Shown here one piece after another: positions 36,204 through 48,669 of a DNA stretch of 64,000 bases. The position numbers were made by a program, and so were the translations under genes. The stretch covers positions 4,889,501-4,953,500 of the forward strand of contig CM073558.1 in NCBI GenBank assembly GCA_037074615.1, in the 5' to 3' direction. Source of the stretch: Leucaena leucocephala. Its lineage: Eukaryota > Streptophyta > Magnoliopsida > Fabales > Fabaceae. Within the stretch, counting starts at the first letter, position 1. The number at the start of each line of letters is the position of its first letter. Under the pieces are notes generated by a model. It was not told the DNA's origin, made no database searches, and saw only the letters and a program-made list of their open reading frames with translations.

Positions 36204-39200
36204 TCTAACGACCATTGGTCAACTTGTTGAATAGATATTAAATAAATTTTTTTAAAAAAAGTTAATTTGATAAATTAAAATTTTTTTAGATAATATAATT
36301 AAAAGAATATATTTAAATGTAGAAAAAATTTGATTTATTCAATGAATAAAAAATAAATTTATGTAAATATAATTTAAAAAAAAATAAAAGAGCATATTAA
36401 GAAATTATTTTTTTATTAAAAAAAGTCCATTCGAAAAAAAAAGTTAGTTTATGTGCTTGTTTAGATTTATGATTGATAAGTATATTTATATAAGTTGAGA
36501 CAATTGTTTTTTATATATTTACTTTGTAAAACGTAAAATTATGATTAAAAGATTATATTTAACTTTCAAAACGCGAATTTAAAAATATTTAGAAATTTTA
36601 AAATCTATCTTTCAATCTAAGTGGCCATTAAAGAGAAGCTTATTTGCTCTCAATGCTAAAACAAACGTAGTGTTTGGTTTGAATTGTCCAAAAATAAGTT
36701 TTGAGCTTCCAAATGGGATCCAACCAACACATACGATTATCAAGTGAAGGGCGTCATTCTCGGACCTGAAGGCTTTATTTAATTCAGTTGAAAAAAAAAT
36801 ATGTTAGATTAATTTAAAAAAGGATAAGAAAAGGTATAGAAGGTTAATTAATAATATATTTTATTTGGTTCAGAAAATAAGAGGAGGGGAGGGGAGGGGA
36901 ATTAATTAGAAATTGATAAATATACCCTTATCTCTTTATTTAAATTTATTTATTCTTTATTTATAATATTCATATCAAAATTATTATTTTTTTAATTTAT
37001 AAATCTTAAATTTTTTTATCTTATTTATATATATAATAGAATTAAAAAATATGATAAAATTTTAATATTATTTCTTATTAATTATATAATTATTATATAT
37101 TTTAATATAATATATAAATAATTTATTATGTTTATTAAATTTTAACAATTAAAAAAATTAGGTGTGAGAAAAATAAAAAAAAGGTTTAAGGGTACAATTG
37201 GAATATTAAATAAATATTAAGGCCAATTTGGTCATAAAAGTGAAAAATTTTCTTTCCCCTATAAAAACCTCTACTTTTGGAGAGGAGGTGAGGGAGGGAA
37301 GGGGACCACAAAAAGATAAAAAATCCCCTCTCCCCTCTATTTTTCCCAACCAAATACACTTTTTCCTCTCCTCCCTTTTTCTTCTCTCTAAAAATCCCTA
37401 ACCAAACAAACCCGAAGGGAATCAAGGAAATGGACGTTGTGATAATTGAAGATTTTTCTTTTTTCTTTTTATAAAACAATTCAGCTAAATTAAATATTGA
37501 TTTTCTATTAAAGTTAAGACATAATTTTAGAATTTAGAGAGTATTTATAAAATATTTATGAGATCTTTTATTAAAAGAGTCCTTATAATAATAATAGGAA
37601 TTGAATTCTTATTTTTATAGGATATAAGTTTATTATTTAATATTTATGATTTTTTATTAGTGCTGACGGAAGATTAGGTGCCCGCAATAAATATTATTAT
37701 TACAAGGCCCACACACAAGACAATACAAGATCCATACAACGACGTTTTAGGGAGGGAAATGTTAAAATGCTCATAAGATAAGAGTAGAACGTTGATCTTA
37801 CATTTGTTCATAGAAATGTTGCTAAATTTGCGGATGTTTAGACCAAGTGGGCTCAAAACAATCATGATCTCTTTTCGACCTTTGATCATCCATCCTCTAG
37901 GTGGAGAATAATGAGAGAGGATAAGGACCACAATGATGGTCTATATGTGAACTATTTATTTGGTATATGTAACATTAAATTTTGAGAGACTGGGTTGAGA
38001 TTAAGATTGAGAATACGAAAAGTATTGGAAGTGGTGTTGAGACTAAAATTATGATTGATATGGCATGAGATTAGAAAATGAAAGTGAGGCTCAAGTCCCC
38101 CAAAAATTAGGCAAAAGAGATAATTGCTCTTATCTTCTTTACTCTTTATTACTTTCATCAAACTCAAATGAAAGATGGGAAGACATCATACCAAGATTCA
38201 AACACATATATGAAATCCAATTTTAATCTAAATAAATATTCAAAACCAAAGAAGGAAATTTTCAAATTTAAAAAATAAAATAAAGAAACTAAATAGGGCT
38301 TGAATGAACTCCATGTCAATGAAAAGATATCCGAATGCAAATTGAATAAAACAGATTTGGTTTTCAATTATTTTAATTCAAAATATAGTAAAGGTTCTAA
38401 GCAAATCTTCAAAGCTAGATTTGAATAAATTTACAGTCATAGAGAAAGAAAGTGTTGCCATCCAGATCTAGTTTAAAAATACCCACCTCATCAAGATGGA
38501 GGACGGATACAATGGAATCGCAACATTATTAGAAGAGAAGTTCACTAACGAAATTGAGCGAATGGAGATAACAAAAGAACAATGGAAGATGTAAATAATT
38601 AGGTAAGATGTAGCCAAAAAAAAAGGTCATTGACAGAATCATAAGAGAGGATGGAGATGACTAGAGGAATATGTCGCTAGACAGCAATAATAGCTGACAA
38701 AATGAAGGGCAATAAGGATGATGAAAAATGTTAAGTAATACAAAAGGTTAAATGTGACATTAAATAAATTTTAGGAGAATATTTTAATAAATAAATTTTC
38801 AATCACAAGATCAAAATCGCAATATTAAGGGGACATGTAGGTTTGTTTAATTCACGTATATATGTATTGTCTAATCCTAAGCTATTCTTAATACCACATA
38901 GCAAACCCCTATAAATTGACTCATTCCTTATCCCAATCACACACCCCTAAACCCAATGTTGCATATCAAATAAGCCTTTATTATTAATCATTCCTATTCC
39001 TTTTGATCTTGTGAAGCCAAACAAAGGAAAATGATTAATAATATCTGTTTGATACGCTATGTTTGGAAAAAGGAAGAGATTTTAATTATTTTCCTTTGTT
39101 TGGCTTCTCCAATTTTGTAGGAGCGGAAAGAAAATTAAAAAAAAATATACTTTTTCTATAAAATAATTTCCCTTCTCTCCAAGAGTGTGAGGAATTGAAG

Positions 39201-39904
39201 GGAAAATATAATATTTTAGCATGATAGAATTATTATACCTATAAAATATTTTAATATTCTATTTCACTCATTCCAAAAATTTCAACACAACAATCTCCCC
39301 CACCTTCATCAACAATTTACAAATTTTTTTTGCCAAGTATATATTTAACAATTATGTGTTACTATTACATCTAATTAATTTTAATGAGGGTAAAATTATT
39401 TAGATAAAAATATTTTTTCTCCTTTTTTTAAAATTAAATAAGATAATATTAAAATCTCTTTATCTTCTTCTATCTAATATATCTAAATGATATAACATTA
39501 AAATCTCTTCCTTTTACTTTTGACTGTTGAGCAAAACAAGCCTCTAAAAGTGAAAGTGAAAATAAAATTAAATATTTTTTTATTTGATATAATAGAAACC
39601 ACTTATATTTTTAACATTTTATACCATTTCAGTTACATAAAAAAGTTAGGATATAAGATGAGAGAAGTAGAAATAAAATATTTTATATCATTTTACCCTA
39701 AGTTATAAAATTTATAGACAACTTTAATTATTCCCAAGTTATAAAAAAATATTTTAGATCATTTTACTTTAAGTTATAAAAAAAGAATATACATCAATTC
39801 TATACTTATTTTTAACATACTAAATAAACTTTTAAAATCTATTTTTAATATAATTTTATTTCTACTTTAACTTCTATAAAAAAACTCTTATATCCTATCA
39901 AATG

Positions 39905-40330
39905 TATGGCATATTTAGATAAGAGTTTGAAAAAAGGTTTATGAAAAAAAGGATTTTTAGACATCTTTTAAAAAAATATTTTTAGAGAAGAGTTTATAGA
40001 AAAAATAGTTCTAAATGAATATTTATATAATTATTATCATAAAAATTTTTATAATTAAAAATTTATTAAAAAATGTATGATTTTAGTAAAAGTATGAGAG
40101 ATAAGAGAGAATAAAAAAGAAAATAAGAGAGTAGAAATGATAGAGAAAAGAGATGATAAAGTAGAGATGAAAGATGAGAGAAAAGAGAGCAGAGAGAAAT
40201 GAGATGGGATATAATATAAAAAAATAAAGATAAAATAATAATTGAATATTTTATAAATTTTTTTATTATTTAAAAAATTAATATATATAATTTATCTAAA
40301 ATTTTAATTTTAAATTATATTATTGTAAAG
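39905..40330. repeat. AT-rich repeat family C, copy 5
   Basis: Arms 'aatatttatataattatta' and 'aaaatttattaaaaaatg' flank a purine-rich core (gagagataagagagaata, agagaaaagagagcagag), as in the 12.1-kb copy. Non-coding. Confidence 0.5.
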
Positions 40331-41014
40331 TTCTAACATTATTAATAATAAGATTTAAATTCATGAAAACCGGTCAGCTCTCACATATCATGCGTACAGG
40401 TCAAAAAAATCTGGCTATCATATGTCTAAAAAGTGCTTGTACCCCTTTTGGTCTTAGGATTATTTTATTATTTACAGTGCGGTCTATTATTGGAGAATGA
40501 GGCCACCCTTACAATCGAACTAAGAAAAAGAGAAAAGAAGGAAACTTGATCTACATCTAGAGGAAGTCAATCGGCATATCTGGTCGTGTCGGCAGAGCTC
40601 TGGCTTTCTCTGATGAAAACGAGGTCTTCCGATGAGTATGTATGAGTATTTCCGTTTCTTCTCTGTTCTTCACTTGTTTGAGAAGACACTATTCATTTTG
40701 GAGTTTTCGATCGCATTAGGTGCGAAATGCAAAAGAACAAAAAAAAAAAAAAGGAAAAAAAAACTTTTATCGTTGATTTGTACAATTCTTCTTTTTGAGC
40801 ATCTTTCATCAGGATGGATATGTAATCTGGAGATTAACTACCAAATAAAGATCTTCTTATCTCTTCAAGACCGACATTATTTAAACTGCTATATTATTGT
40901 GTACATTCTAGGTAATTAATTTGATCTGAAGCTACCTGCATTTTACTCATTGAAGAGTTGGCTACTGTATCTTAAGCTGTCATGTGAGCAGCTCTGGGAA
41001 ATTTTCAAGCTACA

Positions 41015-43377
41015 ATGGATAAAGCAAAGTCAAATGCATTCAAGAGATTCAGAACATTCTTGGTTGTGGGTTTCATTGCTTTCCCCATTTTAGTCATAGT
41101 CACTCTGATAAACCAAAACTCAATATCTAATCTCGTTGAGGAATCTTCGGAAACTGATGTGCTGGGTGAAAGAGCCCAGAACTTTTCTTCTAATTTCTCA
41201 AAGGAAGCTGAAGATGTTAGTTTTGCTGTAACCCGTCAAGCCATGGGAGGAAAAGACCAGAATATTACAGGATCAGAGGTAGGTAAGGCCATTGTTTGCA
41301 ATCTGTTTCTATTGTTTATGACATCCTTGTTTCCTTAATCGTATGCCCTTATTCATTTGTTCAAGTTTACTATTTCTAATTCTGATGTACTCTGTCTTCA
41401 TCTGCTTGGAAGAAAAAGGCTTACGATGGTTTACTGGCCCCAGAAGAAAGCATTCCGAAAAAGACAACCTCAGATGCTGGTATGACCATTGTTTATGGCT
41501 TAATTTTTCATTTTGTGTCATTCCTAGTCATTATTTTAGTATATAAAATGACAGAAGTAGTTTCAACATTACCATAAGAGATCTTCTAGTTAATTATTTA
41601 TGACTTGAAGAATTATAGCAGTTATTCTTGGCTCAATTTGAACTTGAATACTTGAGATGATTTCCTGTTATTACGAGGATTCGGTAAATTGCCAACTTAC
41701 CTTTGGTTTTGGTCAAACAAGCATAAAATATGGCAATATTCATTATGTTTTATTGAGCATGATCTGCAATAATTTTATTGAAACTTCATCGCAATTGAAA
41801 CTTTTTGTGGAATCACTGTTAGGATTGCTAATTTGCCTAGGCTTTTCTTTATCTTCTTGCAAACATCTGCAACTTGTCTCTTTCCCATATTTGCAGGTCA
41901 GAAGAATCAGTTGATTGTAAATGCGAGTAATGGTTCATCTCTATCTGACACTGTTACCAATGATAAACTCTTGAATGAACTTCTAGCTCCCACTTTTGAT
42001 GAAGGATCATGCCTAAGTAGGTATCAATCTCATTTATATCGCAAGGCATCCCCTCATAAACCCTCACCATATCTGATATTCAAGCTACGTAACTATGAAC
42101 AGCTTCATAGAAGATGTGGGCCCCTTTCCAAATCCTTTGACAAAGTCATGAAATTGGGCAAAAAACCTAGCAAAAATGCTGCAGCTACCAAGTGCAAATA
42201 CCTTGTTTGGACCGCTGCCAATGGCTTGGGGAATAGGATGATAACCTTGGCTGCAGCATATCTTTATGCCATACTCACGGATCGAGTTCTACTCGTTAGG
42301 TTTGGGTCTGATATGGTTGGGCTCTTTTGTGAGCCATTTCCCAATTCATCGTGGTTATTGCCTCAGAATTTTCCTTATCGCAAGGACCAGAAACATATTG
42401 AAACCTATGAAAGCTTACTTAGCAAGGCACACGATTCAAATGTGTTTTTGCCATCATTTCTTGTTCTGAATCTACAACACACCCATGATGGTCATAATAA
42501 CTTTTTTCATTGTGATCATAGCCAAAGTCTTCTCCAGAAAGTTCCTGTCTTGATTTTGAAGTCAGATCAATATTTTTCCCCTTCTCTTTTCATGATTCCA
42601 TCTTTTGGACAAGAGCTAAGTAAAATGTTCCCAGAAAAAGACACAGTTTTCCACCATCTGGGACGCTATCTTTTTCACCCATCAAATGGCGTATGGGATG
42701 TTATTAGCAGGTTCTATAAATCCCATTTGGCAAAGGAAAATGAGAGGATTGGCCTCCAAGTAAGAATATATAATACTCATCGAGCTCCACATCAAACCGT
42801 CATCGACGAATTATTAGCTTGTGCCTTCAAGCATAACCTGCTGCCCAAATTGGGTCATCACAAGTCAGTAGTATCTCTGTCGAAGAACAACACTTCAAAA
42901 GCCGTTCTAGTTGCATCTTTGTACTCAGAATACGGCGAAAAGCTAAGGGCTATGTATTTGAGCAACACAACTGTGACTGGGGAAGTTGTAAGAGTTTATC
43001 AGCCAAGCCATGAAGGGCATCAAAATTCGAAAGATAACGCGCATAACATCAAGGCATGGGCCGAAATATATTTGCTGAGCTTGTGCGATGCATTAATCAC
43101 CAGCCCCAAGTCTACTTTTGGGTATGTTGCTCAAAGTCTTGGGGGTTTGAAGCCATGGATTCTGCAGAGAGCATATGGTAAACAGATCCCTGATCCACCA
43201 TGTCTGCAAGCTGTATCCTTGGAACCTTGTTTTCATTATCCACCTAAACATGATTGTAAGGCCAATAGAATAGTGAAATTTACTTCCCTTTTTCCACATA
43301 TTATGAATTGTGAAGATGTAAGTAATGGATTGAAGCTGGTTGATGTTCATCGCTCAGCGGCAAAAAATGTGACATGA
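41015..43377 (+). CDS. GT37 galactoside 2-alpha-L-fucosyltransferase, copy 1
   Basis: GT37 enzymes (FUT1 family) transfer fucose from GDP-fucose to galactose on xyloglucan or arabinogalactan proteins in the Golgi. Exons are 41015-41278, 41413-41479 and 41897-43377, with GT-AG junctions and matching phases, giving 603 residues (Arabidopsis FUT1 is about 560). The N-terminus is a short basic tail, one membrane anchor (about 15-32) and a variable stem, i.e. a type II Golgi protein. The catalytic part has KASPHKPSPYL, the conserved NGLGNRM (219-225), FCEPFPNSSW, FHCDHSQ, the IGLQVRI nucleotide-binding block (395-401) and FGYVAQSLGGLKPW near the end. The frame is open throughout. The second GT37 gene follows in tandem 1.9 kb downstream. 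Acceptor specificity cannot be read from sequence. Confidence 0.93.
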
Positions 43378-45235
43378 GCACTGAAATATTTGCCATTACA
43401 GTGCCCTCAACAAAAGGAGATATGTCTTGAATAACATTGCCAATTTAGTTTCTTGGCTCTGGAGTTAAAGGTCAAAAGCTAGTAATTTGCCAAGATGTGA
43501 AAGAAGGAAGTGCAGTTTCTTGAGATAGTGACTCCATGAAGGACGATTTGTTCAGAAAAGGAAAGAGATGTGGTCCCGGTGCGGCTACTTTTGTTGGGAT
43601 ATACTTGCAAAGCGTTCATCTTTCATATCCTCCTATAATTTTAAAAGCAGTTGATGAAGTTGTGAACTTCACTGCCATCATAATTTTGAAATACTCAGAA
43701 CATTCTTAGTCTATTCTGTGTGTTTCTGTTACTCATCGTTAAGCTATCAATTCAAGGGATTCCAAAATTAATAAGGCTAATAATCCTATGGGATGTTAAA
43801 TAGAGTCTAAATTGAAGAGATGTTTTTTTCAAATCAACTAATGGACGGGTGCGTATTGGATTGATATATTTGGTTTAGCTTTAAAAAACAAAAAAAGGAA
43901 TTTTATGTTTTATGAAATAAATTTTTTCTCACATATTTATCTCATAGAATACAAAATCAATTTTTCACTATTAATTTAAACGTATATCTGAATATTTAAT
44001 GTTAGTCTAATTACAATGTTATAAACTTAATTTACTAGTCTCCCTCCACATTTTTTTTAAAAAATATTTTATTTTATACTACCTCTAATCCTTAATATAA
44101 GATCTATTTAGTTAATTTGAGTATATTAAAGAAAGTTAAGTTAGTTATTTATAATAATTGTGTGTCAGATTTCTTAAAATACCCCTTTTATTCATGTTCA
44201 TTTGAATTATCCTATATTAAAATCCACTTAATACATATAATTATTTATGAGTATTTTGTACAGAAAATTATAATTTTAAGAGAGAAAGTGTATTGTGATC
44301 TTATATTTAGGATCGTAAAATATTTAATAATATTTTTTTATATTATAACATCATATATATATATATATATATATGGGAACAATGTGAAAATGTTTCATCG
44401 CATTAATTAAAATCAACTTTGATAATATAATTAATATTTTAATAAATTAATAGTATTTCTTATTTTGTGCACTAAAATTTTAAAAAATGGAGGGAATATT
44501 TGTCTTTTGTTAGATCAATAGGAGTATTAATTGTTTAGGATACTCCTCATTAAGTACTAGTGTTAAAAATATATAATTGTTTTTCCAGAAAATCAGTTTG
44601 AAAATGAATAATAGCTCCAAAAGACTTAAATGAAAAGATTAGGATCAATTATATTGGGAGACAAATTTGTGTTAGCTGGCTTATATACCATAAACAGGTC
44701 TCAGAAATGTAATAATTACATTAAAACGTCATATATTAAATGTTCATTCATCTTTCTTATAGAAACTTAAATACAAATGGAATAGGCTCTTCACATGAGA
44801 ATGTTCCAAGATATGTCACTCATTTGCAAAAGCAGGTCTCTCCTTCTTTATGCTTTGATTTCTGGCTTTTTGTTTGTTCTTTGTACTTTTCAAGCTCTTT
44901 TATTGCTTTTACTTCAATTACTGACTCATATTTGTATTTTTTAGTGATTAAAATGAGTAATCAATTACATTCATTTGAATCCAACTCATATTGACAATAA
45001 TACCCTCCCTTGTCCTTTTGGCATTACTTGTTGGCTTATACATGCATGAGCTGTAGTCTTTCAGTTTTATAATAACGTTTCTGTGGTTAAAAAAGTCAAT
45101 CACCTTTTTCAAGGTTCTATCAATGTAACGCACTAAATGAAATTAGTACTAATATTCCTTATTTGTATTTCCATGCATCTTTAATGTAAATAAAGTGTCT
45201 AATTACTGCAATTAAAAGGAGAGCCATCTCAGAAG
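43378..45235. other. Spacer between the two fucosyltransferase genes
   Basis: The 3' UTR of copy 1 occupies the start. A Stowaway-like MITE lies near 44.08-44.32 kb (ends 'aatccttaatataagatc' and, inverted, 'gatcttatatttaggatc'), with a short TA run near 44.35 kb. No other gene is seen. Confidence 0.6.
44078..44321. mobile_element. Stowaway-like MITE between the fucosyltransferase genes
   Basis: The left end carries 'aatccttaatataagatc' and the right end 'gatcttatatttaggatc', which are inverted copies. The interior is AT-rich and related to the 45.7-kb element. Boundaries are approximate. Confidence 0.55.
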
Positions 45236-48034
45236 ATGAATTCACTTCAGGTCACAGTGGAGAGGATGGGACTGAGTTCTGATAGATACAGCACATCTTT
45301 GGTCGTTCTCTGCACAATTTTGCTTATACTGTGTGGAGTTAGTTATAGGTACTCAATTTTTGATCATTTTGCGAGCTTTTCTAATTACAAGGCATTTCAA
45401 GTGGGAGGCCAAAACTTGATACATAAGAACTTGAGATCAGTAGTTCAGGCTATTCCAGATTTAGAAGCAGGTAATTTTGCATATTTTCTTGACTTTCATG
45501 TATTTTCTCGATTTTTGATCATTTTGAGAGTTTTTCTACAGATGAGGAATTTGAAGGGAGAGGCCAAACCTTGACACATGAGAACTTGGGACCAACAATT
45601 CAGCCTACTGCAGATTCAGAAGCAGGTAATTTCGCATATTTTCTGAAGATTATGTTTGTTTTACCAATTCATACTTCTCCACTCCTAAATATAAAATATA
45701 TTTAACTAATTTAATTATATTAAAAAAATTAGTTAAGTTATTTATTATAATATATTTTTCCTAAAACATCATAATCATTTTCCTTAACTCCCTTAATCCT
45801 TCTCTTACCGATTATTGTTAATAAAATATCAATAGGGATAATTTAGAAAATATATATTATATTTATGACCAAGATCAACTTACTAATTATGTCATATATT
45901 TAGGATCGGAAGAGTACTTTAGTTCTCTTGGTTTTATATATTTGTTTGGTTGCTTTCTCCTTTTGTTCAGCAAATCTGAATTTTACCCTTTCTTTCTTCC
46001 AACTATATTCATTTCTGAAAAGTAAATCCAAAAAAAAAAAAATATCATTAGCAACTAAATTCACAACTCAAATAGGTCTTTTAATTACTTGTTATATCCC
46101 TTGGATCTTATATATAAGATACAGTTTTTGGGAGTAGCCGAGTTCTATTTATAAGATACACCTAAGGATGTCTGAAATTTTTATCAATTTCTTTTCCATT
46201 TCCCCCCTATTAATTAGTTGTTATATCCCTTCAGGGTCTTATAATGAATAACCAACAAATTGGTTTTCATGGTAAGCCCATGAAGGTTTAATTTTGAGGC
46301 CCCAAGTTCAAATACCAAGCAAAAAAGAATATAATGAATTAAGCTGTTTTGAGTAAGGAAGGTTCAATATTTTCATCAGTTTCAATCACATTCTAAGTTC
46401 AACTAGAGACACTTTGGTGCATCATCACAAGGTCTTAGCTTGATAGAGTATTTTATTTCTGTAAATACAATATCCAAGAATTTTACCTCAACTTGCTGCA
46501 AGATGTACTTTTTCCACATAACTTATCAATTATCTTCTCTTACAAATTTGTAGTTTCAAAAAATCATTCATTCACGAACACGACAAAGAATTCATCATCC
46601 CCACTTACCAGAAAGCCTACTGCTGACAAACTGCTTGATGGACTTCTAGCTTCTGGGTTTGATAAAACGTCATGCTTAAGCAGATTTAAGTCCCATTTAT
46701 ACCGTAAAGCTTCACCTCACAAACCCTCTCCTTATCTGATAAAAAAACTTCGCGAATACGAAGATCTTCATAAAAGGTGTGGACCTCATACAAGACTCTA
46801 CAACAAAATCATGAAAGAGCTGATAAGGCCTAGGAACAAGGGACATTATTCTGCAGCATGTAACTACATCGTGTGGACTTCTGTTAATGGTTTGGGGAAT
46901 AGAATGGTGAGCATGGCTTCTGCATTCCTATACGCTCTTCTCACCGATCGAGTTCTAATGGTGGATTTCGAGGATGAAATGACCGGCCTATTTTGTGAAC
47001 CATTTCCTAATTCATCATGGATTTTGCCAAATGATTTTCCCTTCAGACACAGGTCAAGAAATATAATTGAATCATATCAGAACATGATAAAGAAGGACAG
47101 AGAAAACAACAGTTCAAGGCTGATTTCTTCTCCATTGGTTCTGCATCTAAATCTACAGCATACCAGTGATGATCATGAGAAATTCTTTCACTGTGATCAC
47201 AGTCAACGTCTTCTCAGGAAAGTTCCCTTGTTGATATTAAGATCAGATCAATATTTCATACCTTCTCTATTCATAGTTCCATCTCTCAGTCAAGAATTAA
47301 GCAAAATGTTCCCAGAAAAAGACACTGCTTTTCACCACTTGGGAAGATACTTATTTCTACCTTCAAATCAAGTATGGGGAATAATTAGCAGACTCTATCA
47401 AGCATACATGGCCAGGGCAGATGAGAGAATTGGTCTTCAAATTAGAGTATATCCTGATCTCTCTACAAATCAAGCAAAAATGGATCAAATATTAAGATGC
47501 ACTTTAAGAAATAAGTTGTTGCCTGAACTAGACCTGAGAGATTCGGTAACTTCTTCTCCAAGGAAAAACCAGACAAAATCTGTTCTGGTAACATCATTGT
47601 ATTCGTATTTCAGCGAGCATTTAAGGACTATGTATTTGAGAAAACCAACTGTAACTGGGGACATAATAGGAGTTTACCAGCCAAGTCATGAAGAGGAACA
47701 GAAGTTTAATAACAACATGCACAATGTAAAGGCTTTGACTGAAATATATCTGCTTAGTATGTGTGATGTATTGGTGACTAGTTCTATATCTTCTTTTGGG
47801 TATGTAGCTCAAGGTTTGGGAGGCTTGAAGCCATGGATTCTTCATAAGTTACTAGACACTAACATCCCAGATCCTCCTTGCGTACCAGACTTCTCGATGG
47901 AGCCGTGTTTTCATTATCCACCAAAGCATGATTGCATGGCAAACCCTATGGATGAAAATGGTAAAGCTTTTCCTTATGCAAGACCATGTTTGGATCAAGG
48001 AATTGGAATGAAGCTGATTAACGATCATGTGTAG
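45236..48034 (+). CDS. GT37 galactoside 2-alpha-L-fucosyltransferase, copy 2
   Basis: This is a tandem paralogue of the gene at 41015 with the same Golgi role. Exons are 45236-45470, 45542-45625 and 46554-48034, giving 599 residues; exon 3 is 1481 nt in both paralogues. It has a membrane anchor (about 20-37), NGLGNRM (218-224), FCEPFPNSSW, FHCDHSQ, IGLQIRV and FGYVAQGLGGLKPW. Exon 2 is a tandem duplicate of the end of exon 1: GGQNLIHKNL corresponds to GRGQTLTHENL, and both end in a GAAGCAG-gtaattt donor. The first intron is only 71 bp. Joining exon 1 directly to exon 3 would also keep phase, so exon 2 may be optional. The frame is open throughout. Confidence 0.92.
45672..45916. mobile_element. 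Stowaway-like MITE in intron 2 of fucosyltransferase copy 2
   Basis: The ends TACTTCTCCACTCCTAAATA and, reverse-complemented, TACTCTTCCGATCCTAAATA form an imperfect inverted repeat, with TA at both edges. It is 245 bp long and non-coding. Confidence 0.7.
46245..46335 (+). mobile_element. SINE-like fragment
   Basis: A short tRNA-like stretch with a B-box-like 'ccaagttcaaatacc' is followed by an A-rich tail (aagcaaaaaag). It lies in intron 2 of fucosyltransferase copy 2. The assignment is tentative. Confidence 0.35.
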
Positions 48035-48669
48035 TTATTACTTGTTATTTATATCATAATTTGTTTGATATTATATGTTGACAAACTCCAGCAAACATTT
48101 TGTTGCTCAATAATGCACTTAGCCATCATGAAAGGTGATTTCACATTTTGGAATCTTAGCATATTTGTTCAATTATAATGGTGTTTTTTTATTCATCTAC
48201 TTGAAAGATGCTTCACTTACAACTTTCGCAAATATTTCACTGACAAGTTTGATTAGAAATTCCTGACAAACTATTTGATTGTCTTCTGGCTTGGTTAAAA
48301 ATCATGCACATAACGTACAAACCTTGACCTTTGAAAAATAAATCATAGAAGTTAAATTGTAAACATTGTGGTAGACTTACAACAAAACCATGAAAAACTT
48401 AAAAATTTAGGATCCAAGGTCCTGCTACAATGTACGTAGGCTACCATGTAGAATTTAGTGCCTTATGCTAGAGTTAAATCCCAATTTGAATAGTAAAGCG
48501 ACATATTATATATATGTTTAAACAACTTGCGATACAATAAAGTATATAAGACATCACATGCACTTATAATGCAATAACATAGGTTTACAGTGAGATGAAG
48601 TGACATAAATGTTCAATTACAGCACAAGTCAACAAGTCTAACGTTGTTGTGCAATTTATTCAAAGTCCT
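48035..48669. other. Spacer between fucosyltransferase copy 2 and the LRR pseudogene
   Basis: This contains the 3' UTR of the fucosyltransferase gene and the 3' flank of the minus-strand LRR pseudogene. Faint similarity to fucosyltransferase exon 3 (e.g. 'gacaaactatttgattg' near 48264) suggests an old duplicated scrap. No gene is seen. Confidence 0.5.

Larger units (their letters stand above)
35895..41014. other. Intergenic region with MITE-like repeats
   Basis: No gene was recognised. It contains a TAA microsatellite (36179-36203), a possible MITE with ends 'tttggttcagaaaataagag' (36.87 kb) and 'ctctaaaaatccctaacca' (37.4 kb), an inverted repeat around 38.97-39.06 kb ('ttattattaatcattcc' against 'aaaatgattaataa'), and repeat family C near 39.9-40.3 kb. 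The last about 500 bp are probably promoter and 5' UTR of the first fucosyltransferase gene. Confidence 0.6.

Noticed and set aside
44740..44994. Frame of 84 codons upstream of fucosyltransferase copy 2 as an additional exon
   Set aside because: It has no similarity to GT37 stems, and the exon at 45236 supplies a good start and membrane anchor.
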